DNA from: Saccharomonospora sp. CUA-673
GTDB taxonomy: Bacteria; Actinomycetota; Actinomycetes; Mycobacteriales; Pseudonocardiaceae
Assembly (NCBI RefSeq): GCF_001942305.1
Contig: NZ_MKKE01000004.1
Coordinates: forward strand, 62,001-126,000
Direction: 5' to 3'
DNA: 64,000 nucleotides
Position 1 is the stretch's first letter. The number at the start of each line of letters is the position of its first letter. Below the pieces are notes generated by a model. It was not told the origin of the DNA. It saw only the letters and a list, made by a program, of their open reading frames with translations, and searched no databases. The position numbers and the translations under genes were made by a program. Shown piece by piece: positions 39,064-46,925 of this stretch.

Positions 39064-40577
39064 TCACATCATCTCGTCGCCGAGCGGCATGAGCACGGTC
39101 TTGAGCTCGGTGTAGGCCTCGATCGACGACCGGCCGCCCTCGCGACCGAGGCCCGACTGCTTGAAGCCGCCGAAGGGCAGGTGCGGTTCGATCTGGAAGC
39201 CGTTGATGCACACCGTGCCCGCGCGGAGCCGACGTGCCATCCGGAACGAGCGCGCCCCGTTGGCGCTGAACACGCTCGCACCGAGGCCGTACTCGGTGTC
39301 GTTGGCCATCGCGACGGCTTCCTCCTCGTCGTCGAACGGCACGACCGCCAGCACCGGTCCGAAGATCTCCTCCTGTGCCAACGTCGAGGAGTTGTCGACG
39401 TCGGCGAAGATCGTCGGGGCGACGAAGTTGCCGTTCGCGTAGTCGCCGTCGAGCCGCTCGCCGCCGGTGACGAGCCGCGCCCCTTCCGCGGTGCCCTTCT
39501 CGATGTAGCCGAGCACGCGGTCGAGCTGCTTGCCGTTGATCAGCGGCGCGGACATCACGGCGGGGTCGAACGGATCGCCGTAACTGACCATGCCGGCCAC
39601 ACCCTGCGCGGCGGCGATGAACTCGTCGTACACGCTGCGGTGCACGAGCGCCCGGGTGTTGGCGACGCACGCCTGCCCGGACAGGCCGAGCGTGACGGCG
39701 CCGATGGTGGTCGCGGCGGCGAGGCCGACGTCGGCCGCGTCCTCGAAGACCACGGCCGGGCTCTTGCCGCCGAGCTCGAGCGACACGCGCTTCATCGTCG
39801 AGGCGGAGGCCTCCACGATGCGGCCGCCGACCGCCCGCGACCCGGTGAAGCTGACCTTGTCGACGTCGGGGTGGGTGATGAGCCGCTCGCCGGTCGGATC
39901 GCCGGGACCGGTGACCACGTTGAGCACCCCGGCCGGGACGCCGGCCTCGACGAGCAGTTCGACCATGCGCAGCACGCTGAACGTGCAGTACTCCGAGGGC
40001 TTGAGCACCACGGTGCACCCGGTCGCGAGCGCCGGTGCGATCTTCTGCGCGAACAGCAGGAACGGCGCGTTCCACGGCAGGATCGCCGCGACGACGCCGA
40101 CCGGCTCGCGGAACGTCATCGCCAGGTGGTCGCCGCCCTGGTAGGGCGTGAGGGTCTCGCCACCGAGCTTGTCGACCCAGCCCGCGTGGTGGTCGAACAC
40201 GTCCCCGGCCACCTCGACCGACACGGCGTACACGCCGGCACCGAAGCGACGGGCACCGAGTTGTCCAGCGCCTGCAGTCCGCGCAGCTCGTCGGCGTGCT
40301 CGCGCAGCAGCGCCCCGCACCGCCGGAGCAGCGCGATGCGTTGCTGTGCCCGCATGTTCGACCACTCGCCGGCGTCGAACACCCGGCGGGCCGTGGCCAC
40401 GGCAGCATCCACATCGGACACCGAGGCGACGGCGAGCTCGCCGATCTCCTCCCCCGTCGCCGGATGGTGGTGGGTCCAGGTCGCGCCACCTGCGGCGGCG
40501 CCCCATTCGCCGTCGATGTACAGCAGGCCCGGCTTGATGCCGAGCTCCTCGCGGTGCGTCTGCATGGTCAGGGTCAT
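39064..40577 (-). CDS. NAD(P)-dependent aldehyde dehydrogenase (one frame break)
   Basis: About 504 residues from an ATG at 40577 that overlaps the preceding SDR stop (TGATG). ALDH superfamily: PWNAPFLLFAQKIAPALATG, FTGSRAVGG (cofactor), LELGGKSPAVVFEDA (catalytic Glu) and GLSGQACVANTRALVH (catalytic Cys near residue 300), then EEIFGPVLAVVPF and LPFGGFKQSGLGREGG. One base is missing in the GGG at 40251-40253; restored it reads DNSVPVARRFGAGVYAVSVE. In this operon it could oxidise a sterol side-chain C26/27 aldehyde or the propionaldehyde-like release products; inference. Confidence 0.88.
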
Positions 40578-41509
40578 CAGCAGGTCTCCTGTCCGGGTTG
40601 GCCCAGCTCCAGCACGTCGCTCGCGGAGAACATCCGTCCGGGCGGGTCGGTGTCGTAGGCCTCGAAGTGGCGTCCCAGTCGGTCGTCGAGTTCGGCGACG
40701 GTCCAGAAGTCGCCGCCGGTCACGAAGTCCCGGTCGATGGACGGTGGTCGCAGCAATGCGACGTGTCCCCCGTGGACGACGAACACCTGTCCGTTGATCG
40801 CGTCCGATGCGGGTGCGGCCAGATAGGCGACCAGCGGGGCGACGTGACCGGTCGACAGCGGGTCGACCCCGGGCGGGGCGTCGGTGCCGAACGTGCCCGC
40901 GGTCATCGCCGTCCGCGCGCGGGGACAGATCGCGTTGGCCCGCACGCCGTAGCGGCCGCCGGCCCGGGCCGTCGACACGGTCAGCGACGTGATGCCCGCC
41001 TTGGCCGCCCCGTAGTTGGCCTGCCCGGCCGGTCCGGACAGGAACGCCTCCGACGAGGTGTTGACGATCCGCCCGTACACCGGACCGCCGTGGGCCTTGG
41101 ACTCGCCGCGCCAGTGCTGCAGCGCACCCCGGCACAGCAGGAAGTGCCCGCGCAGGTGGACCCGCAGCACCGTGTCCCAGTCGTCGTCGGTGAGGTTGAA
41201 CAGCATCTTGTCGCGCACGAGACCCGCGTTGTTGACGACGACGTCGAGACCGCCGAGCCGCTCGGTCGCGGCGGCCAGCAGCGCGTCGGTGGTCTCCCGC
41301 TCGCCGACGTCGCCGGTCACGGCCACGGCCTTGCCGCCGAGCTGTTCGACGGCGGCCGCCGTGTCGCCCGCGGTATCGGGGTCGATGTCGCCCACGACGA
41401 CCGACGCGCCGTGGCGGGCGAGTTCGAGCGCCTCGGCCCTGCCGAGACCCCCGCCAGCACCGGTCACGATCGCAACGCGGCCGTCGAGGGACAGGTTCTC
41501 CGCGCTCAC
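40577..41509 (-). CDS. SDR of the Hsd4A/17-beta-HSD type
   Basis: 310 residues from a GTG at 41509 that overlaps the alcohol dehydrogenase stop (GTGA). TGAGGGLGRAEALELARHGA, NNAGLVRDKMLFNLTDDDWD, then Ser in IVNTSSEAF and the YGAAK catalytic pair. NAICPRARTAMTAGTFGTD mirrors NAIAPSARTRMTE of M. tuberculosis Hsd4A (Rv3502c), which acts as a beta-hydroxyacyl-CoA dehydrogenase on sterol side chains. It sits between the divergent fadE genes and yrbEA, as Hsd4A does. A C-terminal extension of about 50 residues (RDFVTGGDFWTVAELDDRLG) is also seen in multifunctional-enzyme SDRs. Confidence 0.87.
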   Translation of the reverse strand: MSAENLSLDGRVAIVTGAGGGLGRAEALELARHGASVVVGDIDPDTAGDTAAAVEQLGGKAVAVTGDVGERETTDALLAAATERLGGLDVVVNNAGLVRDKMLFNLTDDDWDTVLRVHLRGHFLLCRGALQHWRGESKAHGGPVYGRIVNTSSEAFLSGPAGQANYGAAKAGITSLTVSTARAGGRYGVRANAICPRARTAMTAGTFGTDAPPGVDPLSTGHVAPLVAYLAAPASDAINGQVFVVHGGHVALLRPPSIDRDFVTGGDFWTVAELDDRLGRHFEAYDTDPPGRMFSASDVLELGQPGQETC

Positions 41510-42593
41510 TCCAGCGTCACCACCTGGCGGATCACGTCGCCGCCGCCGGCGCGGAGGACGTCGAGCCCGCCGTTGAGGTCCCCGAAGTCGATGCGGCGGG
41601 AGATCATGCCGTCCAGGTCGAGCAGGCCCGCCCGCCAGAACCGGATCATCGCCGCGGTGTCGCGTTCGACGTGCGTCGAGCCGTACAGCGAGCCGAGGAT
41701 CTTCTTGTCGTGCAGGAACAGTTCCTGTGCGCTGAACTCGACCATGGCGTCGGCCCTGCCCGCGCCCACGACGATCACCGAACCGCCTCGGCGCGCGTGG
41801 TCCCAGCCCGCGCGGATGGTGGCGGGAGCGCCGACGACGTCGAAGGCGTAGTCGAAGCCCTGGGAGGCCGTCAGCTCGTGCTTGATCCCCTCGACCTCGT
41901 CGGGGGTCACCGCATGCGTGGCGCCGAACCGCTTGGCCACGGCGTGCTTGTCCTGCACCGGGTCGACCGCGACGATCGTCGTCGCACCGGCGATGCGCAG
42001 GCCCTGGATCACCGAGATGCCGACGCCGCCGCAGCCGAAGACGACGGCCGTCGAACCGGGTCGCACCGCCGCCGTGTTCAGCACCGCGCCGACGCCGGTC
42101 AGCACGCCGCAGGCGATCAGGGCGGCGGTCTCGAACGGGACGTCCGGGTCCACCTTCACCGCGGCCGGCGCGGGAATCACCAGCTCCTCGGCGAACGTGC
42201 CGAGGCCGGAGAACCCGAACAGCTGCTCCTCGCCGATCCGGAACCGGGCCGTGGTGAACGCCGAGATGACGTGCACGGCGCACAGGTTCAGCTCGCCGCG
42301 CAGGCAATCCGGGCAATGCCCGCACGGCGGCACGAACGACACGGTGACGTGGTCGCCGACCGCGAGATGGTCGACCCCGTCGCCGACGGCGACGATCTCG
42401 CCGGCGCCTCGTGGCCGACCACGCCGGGTGCCATCGCGGGCAGCGTGCCGTCCATCGCGGACAGGTCGCTGTGGCAGATACCGGAGGCACGCACCCGCAC
42501 GCGCACCTCACCGGGGCCGGGCCCGACGACGGTGACGTCGTCGCGCAGGTCGAGCTTGTCGGTACCGATCTCGTGCAGAACGGCGGCTCTCAC
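41506..42593 (-). CDS. Zinc-dependent alcohol dehydrogenase (one frame break)
   Basis: About 362 residues from a GTG at 42593 with GAGGAGG upstream. MDR family: catalytic zinc site CHSDL and GHE, structural zinc loop with four cysteines (CGHCPDCLRGELNLC), and Rossmann FGCGGVGISVIQGLRIAGA. The frame breaks near 42403-42407; a restored base gives GHEGAGEIVAVGDGVDHLAV. Resembles mycobacterial NDMA-dependent/AdhD-like enzymes. It leads the long operon running through mceF, downstream of a degenerate KstR-like site. A role in side-chain alcohol oxidation is inferred. Confidence 0.87.
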
Positions 42594-42660
42594 GTGCTGC
42601 CTCCTCGTCGAAGCGTGCCGGTGGACGTCGGTGTCGCGTAGCTCACGTGAGACCCGACAA

Positions 42661-42674
42661 TAGAATTTGTTCTC
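42661..42674. promoter_or_regulatory. Degenerate KstR-like site upstream of the mce operon
   Basis: TAGAATTTGTTCTC resembles TnnAACnnGTTnnA but departs at two fixed positions (AAT for AAC, final C for A). It lies 68 bases before the alcohol dehydrogenase GTG, where an operator for the minus-strand operon would be expected. The rest of the divergent gap, 42594-42916, shows no gene. Confidence 0.45.
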
Positions 42675-42795
42675 GTCACCCGCAAGAGCCAGTTCACACC
42701 GTTTATCAAGCGGCCTGACCTGATTGACATCACCTTTGAGCGGCCACGACACACAGTCGTCCGACAACTACGACGCTGAGAGCCCTTCCGTTAAA

Positions 42796-42809
42796 TAGAA
42801 CTTGTTCTA
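42796..42809. promoter_or_regulatory. KstR operator of the divergent promoter
   Basis: TAGAACTTGTTCTA matches TnnAACnnGTTnnA exactly and is nearly a perfect palindrome. It lies 108 bases before the fadE26-like ATG and 203 before the minus-strand start, in an AT-rich island of the 323-bp divergent gap. It could repress both directions. Confidence 0.82.
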
Positions 42810-42916
42810 CAATCAACGGCCGAGTGCTGCCGGGGTGGCCCACTCCGCGCCGGCACCGCGACGGCGCCGGGGTCGCACCGGGTCCGTACTTGTCCAACGG
42901 TCAACAGGAGGATCGG

Positions 42917-44097
42917 ATGCGGATCGCGTACACGACGGAGCAACGACGCCTGCGCGACGAGCTCCGCGCGTACTTCGCCGAGCTGATGACACCCGAGCTC
43001 AGGGAGGGTCTGCGCACGGACGGGGGCGAGTACGGCGACGGCAAGGCCTACACCGAGATCGTCCGCAGACTCGGCGAGGACCGCTGGCTCGCGCTCGGCT
43101 GGCCACCCGAGTACGGCGGCCGCGGCGGATCGATGTTCGACCAGCTGATCTTCACCGACGAGGCTGCCGTCGCGGGCGTGCCCGTGCCGTTCCTGACGAT
43201 CAACACGGTCGGCCCCACGATCATGCGCTACGGCACCGACGAGCAGAAGGAGCACTTCCTGCCGCGGATCGCAGGGGGCCGCCTGCACTTCGCCATCGGC
43301 TACTCCGAACCCGAGGCCGGAACCGACCTGGCCGCGCTGCGCACCCGCGCCGTCCGCGACGGCGACGACTACGTGATCAACGGGCAGAAGATGTGGACCA
43401 GCCTCATCGAGTACGCCGACTACGTCTGGCTGGCCGCCCGCACCGACCCCGACGCCGCGCGGCACAAGGGCATCAGCGTGCTGGCCGTACCGACGTCGGC
43501 CGAGGGGTTCTCGTGGACCAAGGTCCACACCGTCGCGGGGCCCGGAACCAGCGCCACCTACTACTCCGACGTGCGCGTTCCGGTCACCGCCCGGATCGCC
43601 GAGGAGAACGCGGGCTGGTCGCTCATCACCAACCAGCTCAACCACGAACGCGTCGCCCTGACCTCCGCCGCACCCCTGCGGGCCGCGCTCGACGACGTGC
43701 TCTCCTGGGCTCGGGAGGCCGAACGCGCGGACGGCACCCGCGTCATCGACGAGCACTGGGTCCGCGGGCACCTCGCCCGTGTGCACGCCCACACCTCCTA
43801 CCTGACGCTGCGCAACTGGAAGATCGCCTCGGCCGCCGACTCCGCCGCGCTGACCCCGGCGGACGCCTCCGCGACGAAGGTGTTCGGCACCGAGTTCGCC
43901 ACCGACGCTACCGCCTGCTGTTGGAGGTGCTCGGCGCAGGCGGCCTGGTGCGCGAGGACTCGCCCGGCGCCCTACTGCGCGGGCGCATCGAACGGGCGCA
44001 CCGGTCCGCGCTGATCCTCACCTTCGGCGGCGGCACCAACGAGATCCAGCGCGACATCATCGGCGCCACCGCCCTGAACCTCCCCGTCACCCGCTGA
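42917..44097 (+). CDS. Acyl-CoA dehydrogenase, FadE26 (ChsE4) type (one frame break)
   Basis: About 393 residues from an ATG at 42917 with AGGAGG. FAD enzyme for alpha-beta desaturation of acyl-CoAs. Flavin-binding EPEAGTDLAALRTRAVRDGD at about 131-150, INGQKMWTS and the C-terminal LTFGGGTNEIQRDIIGATAL. One base is missing near 43906-43909; restored it reads GTEFATDAYRLLLEVLGAGG. It is paired with a second, shorter dehydrogenase gene and a FadD gene, the fadE26-fadE27-fadD17 order of the M. tuberculosis cholesterol regulon, whose FadE pair forms an alpha2beta2 enzyme acting on steroid-CoA side chains. Product name by synteny and family. Confidence 0.87.
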
Positions 44098-44145
44098 AAG
44101 CTCCCCCGCCCACGTTCCGGAACTGCCGACCAGGGAGTCGCATCG

Positions 44146-45285
44146 ATGGACTTCACGCCCACCGAGGCCCAGCGTGACCTCGCCGAACTGACCCGACGCA
44201 TCGCCGCCGACCACCCGCCCGCCGAGCCGGTGGGTTCCGGCGGGTTCGACCGGAACCTGTGGACGGCGCTCGGCGGCGCCGGGGTCCTCGACGCCGCGTT
44301 GCCCGCGCACGTCGGGGGCGGCGGGTTCGGCGTGGCCGAACAGTGCTCCGTGCTCGCCGAACTCGGCCGCGCCGTCGCCGCCGTGCCCTATCTGCCGACG
44401 ATCACCATGGCCGCCACCACGCTCGCCGAGCACGCCGACGGCGAGACCCTCGAACGCTGGCTCGTGCCGATCGTGCGCGGCGCCCGCATCGTCGCCCCCG
44501 CACTCCCCGAGACCGGCGCCCCCGTGTCGTTCACGCTCACCGAGAACGGTCACGGCTTTGCGACCGTGTCGGGGCAGGCCACCGCCGTCGAGGCGGGCGC
44601 GTTCGCCGACGGCTTCCTGCTGCAGGCCTCCTCGGCCGACGGGGACGTGCTCGCACTCGTCGCCGCCGACGCACCCGGCCTGCGGGTCGAACGCCAGCAG
44701 CTCGTCGACCACGCCGACGCGGCGCTCGTGCACGCCACCGACGTGCGCCCGGACGCCGTTCTGCCGCCGGCATCGGTGCCGTGGCTGCGCAGGCGCGGCG
44801 TGCTCGGCGCGTGCGCGCGACAGCTCGGCGTGCTCGAACGCGCCCTCGAGCTCACCGCGGCCTACGCGGCCGAACGCACGCAGTTCGGCAAGCCGATCGG
44901 CGGGTTCCAGGCGGTGCGGCACCGACTCGCCGACGCCTACCTCGACGTCGACGCGGTCCGCCTCACCCTGTGGCAGGCCGCGTGGCTGCTCGCCGAGCAC
45001 GCCACCACCGAACCGGCCCACGGGACCGACACGTCCGAGACAGTCGGCACCGAGCTCGACGCCGCGATCGCGACGGCGAAGTACTGGGCGGCCGAGGCGG
45101 GACACCGCGTCGCCCACACGGCGGTGCACGTCCACGGCGGCGTGGGCATCGACGTCGAGCACGAGGTGCACCGGTACTTCGTCGTGGCCAAGCGCGGCGA
45201 GTTCGCCTTCGGCGGCGCGAGCGCACATCTGCACCGGCTCGGCGACCTGCTGGCCCTGCCTGCCCCGGCGGGACGGCACCCATGA
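44146..45285 (+). CDS. Acyl-CoA dehydrogenase, FadE27 (ChsE5) type
   Basis: 379 residues from an ATG at 44146. A divergent acyl-CoA dehydrogenase with low conservation in the middle beta domain, but the C-terminal helical domain is clear: AYAAERTQFGKPIGGFQAVR near residues 240-260, then HRLADAYLDVDAVRLTLWQA and VHVHGGVGIDVEHEVHRYF. Such short subunits form heterotetramers with a FadE26 partner, each subunit giving half of the FAD site. The stop overlaps the next start (ATGA). Confidence 0.87.
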   Translation: MDFTPTEAQRDLAELTRRIAADHPPAEPVGSGGFDRNLWTALGGAGVLDAALPAHVGGGGFGVAEQCSVLAELGRAVAAVPYLPTITMAATTLAEHADGETLERWLVPIVRGARIVAPALPETGAPVSFTLTENGHGFATVSGQATAVEAGAFADGFLLQASSADGDVLALVAADAPGLRVERQQLVDHADAALVHATDVRPDAVLPPASVPWLRRRGVLGACARQLGVLERALELTAAYAAERTQFGKPIGGFQAVRHRLADAYLDVDAVRLTLWQAAWLLAEHATTEPAHGTDTSETVGTELDAAIATAKYWAAEAGHRVAHTAVHVHGGVGIDVEHEVHRYFVVAKRGEFAFGGASAHLHRLGDLLALPAPAGRHP

Positions 45286-46925
45286 CCGGCGCGGCCACGA
45301 CCCCGGTACCGACCGTCACGGAGCTGCTGACCGCGCAGCTCGGTCGGACCGCGCCGGGGCTGAGGTTCGGCGATGCCGAGCGGTCGTGGGACGAGGTCGT
45401 CCGCGCGTCCGCGGTGCACGGGGCTGCGGCGCGTGCCCTCCTCGACCGGTGCCGGCACACGGGGCGTGCCGGCCCCGGGCCCGCGCACGTCGGCGTGCTC
45501 GCCGACAACGGCCCGGAGTTCGCGTTCCTGCTGGGCGGCGCCGCGCTGTCGGGGTCGGTGCTGGTAGGCCTCAACCCGACCCGCCGGGGCACTGCGCTCG
45601 CCAGGGACGTGCGGACCGCCGACTGCGGCGTCGTGCTCGCCCAGCCCTCCTACCGGCATCTCCTCGGCGACGTCGACGTTCCCGTCGTGGACCTCGATGG
45701 TCCGGAGTGGACGGACCTGCTGGCCGAGCACGCGCGCGCCGTGCCCGATCCGGTGCCCACGACCCCGGACGACCTGCTGATGTTGATCTTCACGTCCGGC
45801 ACCAGCGGCGACCCGAAGGCCGTGCGCTGCACCCACGGCAAGATCGCATTCCCCGGACGCATGCTCGCCGAGCGATTCGGACTGTCCACCTCGGACACGG
45901 TGTACGTCGCGATGCCCATGTTCCACTCGAACGCGATCATGGCAGGCTGGGCGGTGGGGCTGGCCGCGGGCGCCGCCGTCGCGCTCGCCCCGCGGTTCTC
46001 GGCGAGCGGGTTCCTGCCGGACGTGCGCCGGTTCGGCGCGACCTACGCCAACTACGTCGGCACCCCGCTGTCCTATGTGCTCGCCACCCCGGACCGCCCC
46101 GACGATGCCGACAATCCGCTGCGGATCGTCTACGGCAACGAGGGTGCCGAGGAGGACCTCGCCGCGTTCGCGCGGCGATTCGGCTGCCACGTGGTCGACG
46201 CGTTCGGCTCCACCGAGGGCGGGGTCGGCTTCGCGCGCACCCCCGACACCCCGGCCGGATCGCTCGGCAGGCTCACCGACGACGTACGCATCCTGCACCC
46301 GGACACCGGTCTTCCGTGTCCTCCCGCGGAGTTCGCGCAGGACGGCAGCGTGTGCAACGCCGCCGAAGCCGTCGGCGAGCTCGTCAACGTCAGCGGTGCG
46401 GGCTGGTTCGCGGGCTACTACAACGACCCCGACTCCGACGCCGAGCGCCTGCGCGGCGGCCGCTATCACACCGGCGACCTGGCCTACGCCGACGCCGACG
46501 GCTACGTCTACTTCGCCGGCCGCACCGCGGACTGGGTGCGCGTGGACGGGGAGAACCTCGGCACCGCACCGATCGAGCGCATCCTCACCCGACACCCCGA
46601 CGTCGCCGAGGCGGCCGTGTACGCCGTCCGCGCGCGCGTGGGCGACGAAGTGATGGCCGCCCTCGTCCCCGCAGCCGACGCGCAGCTGGACCCGGCCGAA
46701 TTCTCCGCGTTCCTGGCGCGGCAGGACGATCTCGGCCCGAAGCAACGACCCCGCCACATCCGGATCACCCGGTCCCTGCCGCGGACGGCGACGTTCAAGG
46801 TCGTCAAACGCGCCCTCGCCGCCGAGGGATCGGACTGCGCCGACCCCGTGTGGCGCGCCGACGGCCACGACGCGGACGCCAACGCGGCCGGCACCTATCG
46901 ACCCGTCATGCCCGGGGAGCGTTGA
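45282..46925 (+). CDS. Acyl-CoA synthetase, FadD17 type
   Basis: 547 residues from an ATG at 45282. ANL-family AMP-forming ligase: P-loop LIFTSGTSGDPKAVRCTHGK near residue 168, FGSTEGGVGF, YHTGDLAYADADGYVYFAGR with TADWVRVDGEN, and the C-terminal catalytic Lys region RTATFKVVKRAL. It probably activates a sterol side-chain carboxylate to its CoA thioester. Its 3' end overlaps the convergent pat-like gene by 20 bases (46906-46925). Confidence 0.88.
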   Translation: MTGAATTPVPTVTELLTAQLGRTAPGLRFGDAERSWDEVVRASAVHGAAARALLDRCRHTGRAGPGPAHVGVLADNGPEFAFLLGGAALSGSVLVGLNPTRRGTALARDVRTADCGVVLAQPSYRHLLGDVDVPVVDLDGPEWTDLLAEHARAVPDPVPTTPDDLLMLIFTSGTSGDPKAVRCTHGKIAFPGRMLAERFGLSTSDTVYVAMPMFHSNAIMAGWAVGLAAGAAVALAPRFSASGFLPDVRRFGATYANYVGTPLSYVLATPDRPDDADNPLRIVYGNEGAEEDLAAFARRFGCHVVDAFGSTEGGVGFARTPDTPAGSLGRLTDDVRILHPDTGLPCPPAEFAQDGSVCNAAEAVGELVNVSGAGWFAGYYNDPDSDAERLRGGRYHTGDLAYADADGYVYFAGRTADWVRVDGENLGTAPIERILTRHPDVAEAAVYAVRARVGDEVMAALVPAADAQLDPAEFSAFLARQDDLGPKQRPRHIRITRSLPRTATFKVVKRALAAEGSDCADPVWRADGHDADANAAGTYRPVMPGER

